Assembly: GCF_000621705.1 (NCBI RefSeq)
Contig: NZ_KK211332.1
Location: forward strand, 62,001 to 126,000
Length of the DNA stretch: 64,000 bases
Source: Prolixibacter bellariivorans ATCC BAA-1284
GTDB lineage: Bacteria; Bacteroidota; Bacteroidia; Bacteroidales; Prolixibacteraceae
Reading direction: 5' to 3'
Shown here: piece after piece, positions 26,078-35,585 of the stretch
How positions within the stretch are numbered: the stretch's first letter is position 1
Layout: every line of letters starts with the position of its first letter
Position numbers and translations under genes: made by a program
Notes under the pieces: model-generated
The model's input: the letters and a program-made list of their open reading frames with translations, nothing else
The model's database searches: none
What the model was told of the DNA's origin: nothing

Positions 26078-26884
26078 ATGTTTGATATTAATGGAAAAGT
26101 TGCAGTCGTTACCGGAGGTGGCGGTGTTTTGGGAGGCAGTATTGCCCGCAGTTTGATTGAAGCAGGTGCGAAAGTAGCCATCCTCGATATCCGGGAAGAA
26201 CAAATTAACAACCGGGTTAAGGAACTGGAGCAACTGGGCGGCGAAGCAATGGGAATTGTCGGTAGTGTACTCGACATGGAGGAACTGCGGCTAGCGCGCG
26301 AAACTCTCATAAAGAAATGGGGCAAAGTAGATATCCTGATCAATGCAGCCGGTGGTAATATGCCGGGCGCTACTTTAACGGAAGACCAAACGGTTTTTGA
26401 CATGAAAATTGAGGACTTTCAGAAGGTGACCGACCTCAATTTAAACGGAACCATCTACCCTTGCCTGATTTTTGGTGAAGCAATGGCGCAGCAAGGCTCA
26501 GGCAGCATTGTCACTGTTTCATCGATGGCCACCTATTCTGCCATTACACGCGTGCCCGGATATTCGGTAGCTAAAACGGGTATCAACATTTTCACACAGT
26601 GGATGGCCATGGAGATGGCAACGAAATTCAGCGAAAAAATCCGTGTAAATGCCATTGCTCCCGGATTCTTCATCGGCGACCAGAACCGTAATGTGCTTAT
26701 CAATCCCGATGGTTCTTACACCGAGCGTAGTAAAAAAGTAATCGGGCGAACCCCGATGGGGCGCTTTGGTGATATCAAGGAACTAAATGGCGCCGTGCAG
26801 TTTTTATGCTCCGATGCCGCTTCTTTCATTACGGGAGTTATTCTGCCGGTCGATGGTGGATTCAGTTCATTCAGCGGAGTTTAA
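26078..26884 (+). CDS. uxuB: SDR-family D-mannonate oxidoreductase (fructuronate reductase type)
   Basis: 268 residues, classical short-chain dehydrogenase: dinucleotide loop VVTGGGGVLGGSIARSL, NAAGGNMPG, active-site Ser (SIVTVSSMATYSA) and YxxxK (YSVAKTG), C-terminal GVILPVDGGFSSF. Bacteroidota use this SDR type, not the E. coli UxuB family, to reduce D-fructuronate to D-mannonate. The call is supported by the mannonate dehydratase gene 24 bp downstream. The symbol refers to function, not to homology with E. coli UxuB. Confidence 0.85.
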   Translation: MFDINGKVAVVTGGGGVLGGSIARSLIEAGAKVAILDIREEQINNRVKELEQLGGEAMGIVGSVLDMEELRLARETLIKKWGKVDILINAAGGNMPGATLTEDQTVFDMKIEDFQKVTDLNLNGTIYPCLIFGEAMAQQGSGSIVTVSSMATYSAITRVPGYSVAKTGINIFTQWMAMEMATKFSEKIRVNAIAPGFFIGDQNRNVLINPDGSYTERSKKVIGRTPMGRFGDIKELNGAVQFLCSDAASFITGVILPVDGGFSSFSGV

Positions 26885-26908
26885 CTTACAAAACAAAAAA
26901 GGCACAAC

Positions 26909-28123
26909 ATGGCTCTGGAAAAAACATGGCGATGGTTTGGTGAGAAAGATCCCATCAGGTTGGAGCAGCTGGCCCAAATTGGAGTGGAAGGCGTCATAAC
27001 AGCTCTTCACCATATTCCTAACGGCGAAGTTTGGCCCAAAGAGGAAATTCTAAAGGTGAAGAATGCCATCGAAGCGCACGGCATGCACTGGAGTGTTGTG
27101 GAAAGTCTTCCCGTAAGCGAAGGAATCAAGATCCAGTCTGAAGACCGACCGAGATTAATTGCAAACTATCAGCAGTCGGTCCGTAATCTGGGCGAATGCG
27201 GAATCGATACCATCTGCTATAATTTTATGCCGGTGCTCGATTGGGCCCGGACCGACCTCCATTACCAACTTCCCAACGGTGCTGAGTCGATGCATTTCGA
27301 CTTCCCCACCTTCGTGGCATTCGATGTCCTCATATTGAAACGCCCGGGCGCTGAAGCTGACTATCCCAGGGAACTGGTTGAAAAAGCCCGAACGGTATTC
27401 AATAATATGACTGAAGAAGAAGCAGAGGAGCTGGCTTATAATATTATTGTGGTAACGCAGGGATTTATCGACGGAGTGATTGATGGTTCGGTTCCCGACC
27501 CGAAAGCGTTGTTCCTGGAGTTTATCGACCGTTACAAAGACATTGACAAAGCGAAACTGCGGGAAAACCTGAAGGCCTTTCTCGACGATGTAATTCCCGT
27601 TGCTGAGGAAGCGGGTGTTCGCCTGGCTATTCACCCGGATGATCCTCCTTTCCCCGTTTTGGGACTTCCGCGGATTATCGGGCAATTGGAAGACTACGAG
27701 TGGTTATTTGAAGCAAATCAATCACCGAATAACGGCATCACTTTTTGTGCCGGTTCCCTTTCGGCAAGAAGAGAAAACAATCTGGCTGAAATCATTGAAA
27801 AGACCCGTGAGCGAATCCACTTTGTCCACTTGCGGAACACGCAAATGCTGGAAGACGGAAGCTTTTATGAATCCGGTCATCTAACCGGTACGCAAGATAT
27901 GGTTCCGCTGGTGACGGCGTTATTGCAGGAGCAAAAAAGAAGAATCGAAGCTGGCCGCGCCGATTTCAAAATGCCGGTAAGACCTGATCACGGACTCAAA
28001 CTTCTCGATGATTTCAATCACCCGTACAATCCGGGTTATCCACTAATCGGAAGGCTGAAAGGTCTGGCAGAACTCGACGGCATCATGACGGCGATTGACT
28101 ATGCTTTATCCCAACAAGGATAA
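26909..28123 (+). CDS. uxuA: D-mannonate dehydratase
   Basis: 404 residues, full length for the xylose-isomerase-like TIM barrel UxuA family. Characteristic segments: LEKTWRWFGEKDPIRLEQLAQIGVEGVITALHHIPNGEVWP at the N-terminus, GIDTICYNFMPVLDWARTDL, RLAIHPDDPPFPVLGLPRI and MPVRPDHGLKLLDD at the C-terminus, which carry the metal-binding His/Asp positions. It converts D-mannonate to 2-keto-3-deoxygluconate. With the upstream reductase it channels glucuronate freed by GH115 and GH67. Confidence 0.97.
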   Translation: MALEKTWRWFGEKDPIRLEQLAQIGVEGVITALHHIPNGEVWPKEEILKVKNAIEAHGMHWSVVESLPVSEGIKIQSEDRPRLIANYQQSVRNLGECGIDTICYNFMPVLDWARTDLHYQLPNGAESMHFDFPTFVAFDVLILKRPGAEADYPRELVEKARTVFNNMTEEEAEELAYNIIVVTQGFIDGVIDGSVPDPKALFLEFIDRYKDIDKAKLRENLKAFLDDVIPVAEEAGVRLAIHPDDPPFPVLGLPRIIGQLEDYEWLFEANQSPNNGITFCAGSLSARRENNLAEIIEKTRERIHFVHLRNTQMLEDGSFYESGHLTGTQDMVPLVTALLQEQKRRIEAGRADFKMPVRPDHGLKLLDDFNHPYNPGYPLIGRLKGLAELDGIMTAIDYALSQQG

Positions 28124-28214
28124 AGAACACACTCCTTAACGAGCAACAAAGAAGCTCTGCACTGACATTGATGAGCTTCTCTTTATCAACCAAATGAATA
28201 ATAAATCGAGACCA

Positions 28215-29429
28215 ATGAAACGACTTATTCTTATCATGGCTGTCCTGCTAACAACAGGCACGACGGCTATATCACAAAATAAAACTACTGCATCAAAATC
28301 GTGGGTGGGAACCTGGGCCACGGCGCCTCAACTTGTGGAACCACGCAACATGCCCCCGGCCCCCGGATTAACAAACAGTACCTTGCGTCAGGTGGTTTGT
28401 GTTTCCATTGGTGGAAAGCAACTGCAGTTCCGGTTTTCCAATAGATTCAGCAAAAGTCCTGTTACCATGAAAACAGTCCACATCGCTGTTTCGAAAGGCG
28501 GAAGTGAAATTGAGCCGTCTACCTCTAAAGAATTAACCTTCAACGGACAACCGGATGTCACAATGGAGCCGGGAAAAGCGGTTATTTCTGACCCGATTTC
28601 ATTTAATCTGAAGCCAAGAATGCTGGTTGCCATTACAATTTCATTTGGAGAAACATCACCCGACGTAACCGGACATCCGGGGTCACGCACGACTTCGTAT
28701 TTGCTCGCAGGCGACCAGTCCTCCCCTGATGCTGATTTCTCGCAAGCCGTCAAAACTGACCACTGGTATGTAATTAATGGCATTGATCTGATGGCCCAAA
28801 AACGGGCAGCAGCCATCGCGATTCTCGGGAACTCCATCACCGACGGACGCGGTTCAGGCACGAATAAACAGGACCGCTGGCCCGACGAACTGGCTCTGCG
28901 CCTGTTGAAGAACAAGCGGACCCGGGACATTGGCGTACTGAACATGGGAATTGGAGGCAACTGCGTACTTCACGGCGGTCTCGGCCCCACGGCTCTCAGC
29001 CGGTTTAACCGCGACATTCTCAAACAGCACGGGGTGCGCTGGCTAATCATCTTCGAAGGGGTTAACGATATAGGAGGAACGCCCGACAAAGAAGCTGCTG
29101 ACAAAGTAGCGCAAGGCCTCATCGCCGCTTATGATAAAATGATTGATGAGGCACATGCAAAGGGAATCAAAGTGTACGGAGGAACCATTACTCCCATCAA
29201 GAAGTCGTTCTATTACAAAGATTACCGCGAAACGGCCCGACAAACCGTGAATAAATGGATTCGTACCAGCGGCCATTTCGATGCTGTGATTGATTTTGAC
29301 AAAGCCATGCGAAACCCGAAAGATACGTTAACTCTTCGGCCGGAAGCACAGTCAGGCGACTACCTGCACCCTAATGAGCTGGGGTATCGCATCATGGCCG
29401 GTGCCATCGACCTTTCGCTGTTTAAATAG
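28215..29429 (+). CDS. Secreted SGNH/GDSL hydrolase, probable carbohydrate esterase
   Basis: About 404 residues from the ATG of MKRLILIMAV (signal peptide; an upstream ATG at 28194 adds seven residues). An N-terminal beta domain (~25-190) precedes the SGNH domain: block I ILGNSITDG with Ser207, block II NMGIGGN, block III GVNDIGG, block V Asp/His in DYLHPNELGY. In a glucuronoxylan operon it may be an acetylxylan or related esterase. It is the first extracytoplasmic enzyme of the plus-strand operon. Confidence 0.88.
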   Translation: MKRLILIMAVLLTTGTTAISQNKTTASKSWVGTWATAPQLVEPRNMPPAPGLTNSTLRQVVCVSIGGKQLQFRFSNRFSKSPVTMKTVHIAVSKGGSEIEPSTSKELTFNGQPDVTMEPGKAVISDPISFNLKPRMLVAITISFGETSPDVTGHPGSRTTSYLLAGDQSSPDADFSQAVKTDHWYVINGIDLMAQKRAAAIAILGNSITDGRGSGTNKQDRWPDELALRLLKNKRTRDIGVLNMGIGGNCVLHGGLGPTALSRFNRDILKQHGVRWLIIFEGVNDIGGTPDKEAADKVAQGLIAAYDKMIDEAHAKGIKVYGGTITPIKKSFYYKDYRETARQTVNKWIRTSGHFDAVIDFDKAMRNPKDTLTLRPEAQSGDYLHPNELGYRIMAGAIDLSLFK

Positions 29430-29504
29430 AACGGCACTTTTTTATCGTTACATGACACCGTAAAAAATCTACAGACCCAATAGCTAAGCATAAAAAATAA
29501 ACCG

Positions 29505-30821
29505 ATGAAAGGAACAAACTACGCAATCAAACCGAATATTCCGTATCGAATAGCCTCATTGCTGGTGGCCATTTTATTTTTAGGCATCAATCATTCATTT
29601 GCCGGAAATACCGGTGATGGTCATCCCGATGCTGCAATTTTACCTGTAAAATCAAGGAATTTGCTGAAAGAAGCCGGCTATCAACAATCGGCGATCGATA
29701 AAAAGATAGCTCAAACCTATAACCAACTCTTCCACGGCCCCAACCGTATCTATTTTGAGGTGGGCGATTCGATGGCTTATATTTCCGACCTGAAGAATCA
29801 AGATGTTCGCACCGAAGGCATGTCATACGGAATGATGATTGCCGTTCAGTTGAACAAAAAAGACGTTTTCGACCGGATTTGGCGTTTCTCGAAGCACTAT
29901 CTTCAGCATCAATCCGGACCACGGAAAGAGTATTTCGCCTGGAGTTTCAATCCCAAAACCATGAAACGGAATTCCGAAGGTTCGGCATCGGACGGTGAAC
30001 TGTACTATGTCACCACGTTGTTGTTTGCATCGAACCGGTGGGGAAACGATACCGGCATTAACTATTATGCCGAAGCCAGAAAGATACTGGATGCCATGTG
30101 GCAGAAAGATGGCACCGGAAATATTTACCATCTCATCAATGTGAAGCACAAGCTGATTTCGTTTGTGCCTGAAGGTGTCGGCTATCGCTGGACCGATCCG
30201 TCATACAACGTGCCAGCCTTTTTCGAAGTCTGGGCACAATATGCCCAAGACGGGCACGCACAGTTCTACCGCGATTGTGCCGACTCTGCCCGCGTATTTC
30301 TTCACCGCGCATGTAATCCGAAGACAGGTTTAAATACCGATTATACCAATTTTGACGGCACACCGCATTCCACTCCCTGGATGCCCGCAGCGTTCCGCTA
30401 CGATTCATGGCGGGTTCCGATGAACATTGCGATGGATTACGTGTGGTTTGGGAAGGACAAAAAATGGCAGGAAGCTTACGCCGAAAAGTTTCAAAACTTC
30501 CTGCGCTCACGCGGAATCAACTCATTCAAGGATCAGTTCAACCCGGATGGTTCGAAACCAGAATACATTCTTCCGGCAGGAGGTTTCCAAAAGCTGAGAC
30601 ATTCGCTGGGATTGGTTGCTACCGCGGCTACAGCTTCCCTAATCACGGTAAACGAAGACAGGAACAGCCTCGATTTTGTGCGTGCCCTCTGGAATGCCAA
30701 ACTCGAACCGTACAGCGACGGCTACTTCGATCCGTATTACGACGGACTGATGTATATGTTCAGCCTAATGCATTTGAGCGGTGAATACCGAATCATTACG
30801 CCCCAAACAGCGAATCAATAG
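29505..30821 (+). CDS. Glycoside hydrolase family 8 (xylanase / reducing-end exo-oligoxylanase)
   Basis: 438 residues with signal peptide ending ..INHSFAG. Family 8 (alpha/alpha)6 barrel: RTEGMSYGMMIAVQ with acid Glu104, ASDGELYYVTTLLFA, and FRYDSWRVPMN with Asp300 as probable base. Size and sequence suit the Rex/xylanase branch of GH8 rather than cellulases. It would trim xylo-oligosaccharides from the reducing end or cut xylan. Its 3' end overlaps the long-frame version of the GH67 ORF, but the likely GH67 start is 37 bp downstream. Confidence 0.92.
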   Translation: MKGTNYAIKPNIPYRIASLLVAILFLGINHSFAGNTGDGHPDAAILPVKSRNLLKEAGYQQSAIDKKIAQTYNQLFHGPNRIYFEVGDSMAYISDLKNQDVRTEGMSYGMMIAVQLNKKDVFDRIWRFSKHYLQHQSGPRKEYFAWSFNPKTMKRNSEGSASDGELYYVTTLLFASNRWGNDTGINYYAEARKILDAMWQKDGTGNIYHLINVKHKLISFVPEGVGYRWTDPSYNVPAFFEVWAQYAQDGHAQFYRDCADSARVFLHRACNPKTGLNTDYTNFDGTPHSTPWMPAAFRYDSWRVPMNIAMDYVWFGKDKKWQEAYAEKFQNFLRSRGINSFKDQFNPDGSKPEYILPAGGFQKLRHSLGLVATAATASLITVNEDRNSLDFVRALWNAKLEPYSDGYFDPYYDGLMYMFSLMHLSGEYRIITPQTANQ

Positions 30822-30858
30822 ACACTCTTATACATTAACGAAAATCAGAATCCAAGAT

Positions 30859-32925
30859 ATGAAAGTCACATTCACACTTCTTATTTTCCTGTTTGCCGCC
30901 CTTACGCTCAATGCCGAGAACGGGCACGACCTATGGCTGCGCGCCAAACATACGGCTACGGTCAACATTGTTTGCTCCGGGAAATCCCCTACCCTTACCA
31001 TTGCCAAACAGGAATTGCGCCAGGGCTGGCAGGGCAAAGCCAATGCAACATTTGTACTGAAAAAGAAGCACAACAAATTAATCAAAGGCGATGGTTACCG
31101 GCTCAGCTCCGGCCGCATCGAGGCGAACACCGACTTAGGTATATTATATGGCGTCTATGACCTGCTGCGCCGTCAGCAAACGGGAGAAGCCATCACCGAA
31201 CAGGTAGAGAATCCGTCGTACGAACGGCGTATTCTCGATCACTGGGACAATCTGGATGGCACCATCGAACGTGGTTATGCCGGTCGCTCCATATTCTGGC
31301 ACGGCAAAGATTCGCTTGCAGTAACAGAAAAGGACAAAAAGTTGTGGCAGGAATACGCCCGTGCCGATGCTTCGATTGGCATTAACGGCGCTGTTCTCGA
31401 TAATGTCAATGCTTCGCCGCTGGTTTTGACAACCGAATACCTGAAGAGAGTGCAGGCGATTGCCGAAGTCCTGCGTCCTTATGGTATTAAGACTTACCTT
31501 TCGGTGAATTTCGCTTCCCCTTCGGTGATAGGCGGACTAAAAACGTCGGACCCGCTCGACCCGCAGGTGAAAGAATGGTGGAAAAACAAAGCCAAAGAGA
31601 TTTACAAGCTGATTCCCGATTTTGGAGGCTTCCTGGTAAAGGCCAACAGTGAAGGACAACCCGGTCCGCAAAATTTCGGCCGCACGCATGCCGACGGTGC
31701 CAATACCATTGCCGATGCCGTGAAACCCTATGGAGGTATTGTGATGTGGCGGGCCTTTGTATACAGCGCCAACGACGAAGACCGGGCCAAACAGGCCTAC
31801 AACGAATTCATGCCACTGGACGGGAAATTCCATGACAATGTAATCATCCAGGTGAAGAACGGTCCCATCGACTTTCAGCCGCGCGAACCGTTCAGCCCGC
31901 TTTTCGGAGCCATGAAAAAGACTCCGGTTATGCCGGAACTGCAAGTAACACAGGAATACCTGGGGCAAGCTATCCATCTGGTGTTTTTAGCCCCTATGTG
32001 GGAAGAGTTCCTGAAGAGCGACACGTACCAGGAAGGCAAAGGAAGCACCGTTGCCCGTTGTACCGATGGCAGCATCTCCCAACAAAAGCACACAGCGATT
32101 GCCGGTGTAGCCAATATCGGGCTGGACACCAACTGGTGCGGACACCCGTTTGCCCAGGCCAACTGGTACGCCTTTGGCCGTCTGGCCTGGAACAACCAAT
32201 TATCCAGTGACCAGATTGCTGATGAATGGTTGAAGCTCACATTTAAGCCGACACCTGCAGAAGACAAGACAAAATCGACTGTTCTTCCCATTGTCTGGAA
32301 CATCAATTTTCTGAAACCAGTGAAACGAATGATGCTGGAAAGTCGCGAAGCAGCTGTGAATTACATGATGCCATTAGGCTTGCACCACCTGTTTTCGGCC
32401 AACGAACATTATGGTCCCGGCCCGTGGTGGGCACCCAAAGGAGTTCGCAAAGACTGGACTCCTCCGTACTTTCACAAGGCCGACACATTGGGAATCGGGT
32501 TCGACCGGACGGAAAAGGGTAGCAATGCCGTTAGCCAGTACCACGAACCGCTTCGTTCGCTATTTAATAATGTGAATACTTGTCCGGAAATCTATCTGCT
32601 GTGGTTCCATCACCTCCCGTGGGATTACCAAACCAAAGGCGGATTGACCCTGTGGGACGACCTGTGCTATCATTACCAGGGAGGTTTGGACCAGGTGCGC
32701 AGTTTTCAGAAAACGTGGGACAAAGCAAAGCCATACGTCGATAAAGAACGGTTTAGCATGGTGCAGAAAAAACTCCGGAAACAGTGCGTCAATGCCCAGG
32801 TGTGGAAAGATGCCTGCCTGCTGTACTTCCAGCAGTTCAGTCGCATGCCCATTCCGTACAATATCGAACGGCCCGTGCATAATCTGAAAGATTTAATCGA
32901 AAACGATATGAAAAGAATAAGATAA
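30859..32925 (+). CDS. Glycoside hydrolase family 67 alpha-glucuronidase
   Basis: 688 residues from MKVTFTLLIFLFAALTLNAE, which gives a clean signal peptide; the frame is open further up to 30781 but that would overlap GH8. Catalytic acid Glu265 (VKANSEGQPGP), and Asp338 (NGPIDFQPREP) and Glu366 (QVTQEYLG) match the spacing of the two GH67 general-base residues. GH67 releases 4-O-methylglucuronate from the non-reducing terminal xylose of oligosaccharides. It acts after GH115 or xylanase cleavage and feeds UxuB/UxuA. Confidence 0.96.
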   Translation: MKVTFTLLIFLFAALTLNAENGHDLWLRAKHTATVNIVCSGKSPTLTIAKQELRQGWQGKANATFVLKKKHNKLIKGDGYRLSSGRIEANTDLGILYGVYDLLRRQQTGEAITEQVENPSYERRILDHWDNLDGTIERGYAGRSIFWHGKDSLAVTEKDKKLWQEYARADASIGINGAVLDNVNASPLVLTTEYLKRVQAIAEVLRPYGIKTYLSVNFASPSVIGGLKTSDPLDPQVKEWWKNKAKEIYKLIPDFGGFLVKANSEGQPGPQNFGRTHADGANTIADAVKPYGGIVMWRAFVYSANDEDRAKQAYNEFMPLDGKFHDNVIIQVKNGPIDFQPREPFSPLFGAMKKTPVMPELQVTQEYLGQAIHLVFLAPMWEEFLKSDTYQEGKGSTVARCTDGSISQQKHTAIAGVANIGLDTNWCGHPFAQANWYAFGRLAWNNQLSSDQIADEWLKLTFKPTPAEDKTKSTVLPIVWNINFLKPVKRMMLESREAAVNYMMPLGLHHLFSANEHYGPGPWWAPKGVRKDWTPPYFHKADTLGIGFDRTEKGSNAVSQYHEPLRSLFNNVNTCPEIYLLWFHHLPWDYQTKGGLTLWDDLCYHYQGGLDQVRSFQKTWDKAKPYVDKERFSMVQKKLRKQCVNAQVWKDACLLYFQQFSRMPIPYNIERPVHNLKDLIENDMKRIR

Positions 32926-33029
32926 ATTTCACGTGAAAACGGCTCTGAAATTGAATCCTATCCGAGGATATAATTATATTGAGCACATTGAGAATTATTA
33001 TCGAAAGAATCCAAACCAAGTAAAGTATC

Positions 33030-35438
33030 ATGAGAATAAAGTATCCGTTTTGGTGTTTGCTTATCGGCCTCTTTTTTATGGCTGGTCACACGCAGGCTCA
33101 GGACAAGCTGTATCACAACGAATTTCCGCTAAAAGACGTCAAACTGCTGGACGGGCCGTTTAAACATGCCCGCGACCTGAATATACAAACGTTGCTGAAG
33201 TACAACGTCGATCGCCTGCTGGCGCCTTACCGCAAAGAAGCCGGACTGAAACCCAAAGCTCCCAGCTATACCAACTGGGCGGGCCTCGACGGACACATCG
33301 GCGGCCATTACTTATCGGCCATGGCTATCAACACTGCAGCAACCGGTAACGCGGCCTGCAAGCAACGACTGGAATACATGATTTCCGAACTGAAGAAATG
33401 CCAGGATGCCAACACCGTCAACCATCCGGGATGGGGCAAAGGATATGTAGGCGGCGTTCCCAACAGCAAAGAAACTTGGAGTACCCTGAAGAACGGAGAT
33501 TTTAAGGCCTATCATAAAGCGTGGGTTCCGTGGTACAACGTGCACAAAATGTACGCAGGTCTGAGAGATGCCTGGTTGTATGCCGGCAACAAAGAGGCCA
33601 AAAGCATGTTCCTCAAATTTTGCGATTGGGGAATCAATATCACCTCTGGCCTGACAGATGCCCAGATGCAATCGATGCTGGACACCGAACACGGAGGGAT
33701 GAATGAAATGTTTGCCGATGCTTACCAAATGACCGGCGACAAGAAATACCTGATAGCTGCCAAACGGTTTTCGCACCATATGCTGCTGGACCCGATGTCG
33801 AAAGACAGTGACAACCTCGATAACAAACATGCCAATACACAAATTCCCAAAGCCATCGGTTTTCAACGAATCGGTGAATTGTCGCATGACAAGAAATACG
33901 TGGAAGCCGGCCGGTTCTTTTGGCAAACCATAACACAAAACCGGACACTGGCATTCGGAGGAAACAGCCGGAGAGAATTCTTTCCAAGCGCTTCGTCGTG
34001 CACCGATTATGTGAATGACGTGGAAGGACCGGAAACCTGCAATTCCTACAACATGCTGAAGTTGACGGAAGACCTGTTCCGGGTACACCCGAAGGAGAAA
34101 TATGTCGACTACTACGAACGGACGGTATTCAACCATATTCTGTCCACTCAAAACCCGGAGACCGGAGGATACGTGTATTTCACTCCCGTGCGGCCGCGCA
34201 GTTACCGGGTCTACTCCGCCCCAAACGAAGCCATGTGGTGTTGTGTAGGCAGCGGCATGGAAAACCACAGTAAATACAACGAGTTTATCTATACCCACCA
34301 GGGCGATTCATTGTATCTGAATCTCTTCGTCGCGTCGGAACTGAATTGGGAAAAGACGGGAGTGAAGATCAGGCAGGAGACAAAATTCCCGTACGAACCG
34401 CAAACGAAATTGATTGTCGAGAAGGGCTCTTCTCATTTCAGCTTAATGGTCCGCTACCCGTCGTGGGTGAAAGACGGTGCTTTGAAAATAACCGTCAACG
34501 GGAAGAACTTTCCCTACAAGGCCCATCCGGCATCGTATATTGCGGTTGACCGGTTGTGGAAAGCCGGCGACACCGTTACGATTCAGTTGCCCATGCACAA
34601 TACCTATGAGCAGCTGCCCAATGTGCCAAATTACATTGCCTTACTGCACGGGCCCATCGTATTGGGTGCCAAAACAGGTACGCAGGACTTGAAAGGACTG
34701 ATTGCCGACGACAGCCGGTGGGGACATATTCCCAGCGGGAAAAAATTCCCGTTGAACACCGCGCCTATCATTATCTCGGACAACAAGTCAGAAATTCCGA
34801 AAGATCTGGTACCCGTGAAAAACAAGCCGTTGTTCTTTACAGCACCCAAATGGGAATTGATTAACCCGATAAAAGTGGTACTGGAACCTTTCTTCCTGAT
34901 ACACGATGCCAGGTATATGATGTATTGGATGACCCTGACCCATAAGCAATATCATTCGTATCTCGACTCGCTGTCGACGCTGGAAAAAAAGCGAATGGCA
35001 CTCGACAAGCGTACCGTGGATTTTGTGGCGCCAGGCGAACAGCAGCCCGAGGTGGATCACGCCATGCAAAATTCCAATTCCTATACAGGAAACAACATGG
35101 ACGAATTTTGGCGAAGTGCCCGTGACGGAGGCTATTTCAGTTACCAAATGGCCACCGATTCGGCTACCAACCTTAGTTTGATTGTCCGTTACTGGGGCGA
35201 AGAACAGGGAAACCGGAAGTTCGACATTTACATCGACAACCAGAAACTGGTATCGGAGGATAACACCGGGAAGTGGAATCAAAAGAAATTCCAGGAAGTA
35301 GAATACCCGATTCCCAATTCGATGCTTGAAGGGAAAACACACGTCCGGGTGAAGTTTCAGTCGTTTCCGCACAGTACAGCCGGAGGTGTTTACTACATCC
35401 GCCTGGCGAGGAAGAAAGCCGGACCGGAAAAGCAGTAA
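33030..35438 (+). CDS. Glycoside hydrolase family 127/DUF1680 beta-L-arabinofuranosidase-like
   Basis: 802 residues, signal peptide MRIKYPFWCLLIGLFFMAGHTQA. (alpha/alpha)6 barrel (~25-440) with the Zn/catalytic set: Glu335 and Cys337 (GPETCNSYNM), Cys404 and Cys405 (AMWCCVGSGMENHSKY), which correspond to Glu338/Cys340/Cys417/Cys418 of the HypBA1 enzyme, Cys404 being the expected nucleophile. Two beta domains follow; the last (~680-802: NSNSYTGNNMDEFWRSARDGGYFSYQM...) is a C-terminal module common in Bacteroidota members. Probable target: arabinofuranosyl decorations. GH146 is an alternative family label. Confidence 0.9.
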   Translation: MRIKYPFWCLLIGLFFMAGHTQAQDKLYHNEFPLKDVKLLDGPFKHARDLNIQTLLKYNVDRLLAPYRKEAGLKPKAPSYTNWAGLDGHIGGHYLSAMAINTAATGNAACKQRLEYMISELKKCQDANTVNHPGWGKGYVGGVPNSKETWSTLKNGDFKAYHKAWVPWYNVHKMYAGLRDAWLYAGNKEAKSMFLKFCDWGINITSGLTDAQMQSMLDTEHGGMNEMFADAYQMTGDKKYLIAAKRFSHHMLLDPMSKDSDNLDNKHANTQIPKAIGFQRIGELSHDKKYVEAGRFFWQTITQNRTLAFGGNSRREFFPSASSCTDYVNDVEGPETCNSYNMLKLTEDLFRVHPKEKYVDYYERTVFNHILSTQNPETGGYVYFTPVRPRSYRVYSAPNEAMWCCVGSGMENHSKYNEFIYTHQGDSLYLNLFVASELNWEKTGVKIRQETKFPYEPQTKLIVEKGSSHFSLMVRYPSWVKDGALKITVNGKNFPYKAHPASYIAVDRLWKAGDTVTIQLPMHNTYEQLPNVPNYIALLHGPIVLGAKTGTQDLKGLIADDSRWGHIPSGKKFPLNTAPIIISDNKSEIPKDLVPVKNKPLFFTAPKWELINPIKVVLEPFFLIHDARYMMYWMTLTHKQYHSYLDSLSTLEKKRMALDKRTVDFVAPGEQQPEVDHAMQNSNSYTGNNMDEFWRSARDGGYFSYQMATDSATNLSLIVRYWGEEQGNRKFDIYIDNQKLVSEDNTGKWNQKKFQEVEYPIPNSMLEGKTHVRVKFQSFPHSTAGGVYYIRLARKKAGPEKQ

Positions 35439-35575
35439 TGCGTTCCCATAGCTGTATCCCTCTCCCATTTGGCAACCGGCGTTCACAACCTGGCCGTCGA
35501 ACAACTGTCGGGTACGCCTGTTGAATTGGATTGGGGGCAGTTTGCCCGGCAAAAGCGGAACAAAATCGACTAAAT
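35439..35575 (+). pseudogene. In-frame tail after the GH127 stop, CBM6-like C-terminal fragment
   Basis: Directly after the TAA of the GH127 gene the same frame stays open for 44 codons to a second TAA: CVPIAVSLSHLATGVHNLAV then EQLSGTPVELDWGQFARQKRNKID. The pattern TGVHNL...PVELDWGQF resembles the last strands of CBM6-type modules (TGxHDLyl...xxLDWFqF). There is no start codon of its own. It is either the remnant of a deleted gene fused next to GH127 or a former extension of GH127 cut off by a nonsense change. Confidence 0.5.
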
Positions 35576-35585
35576 ACCAAGAGAA

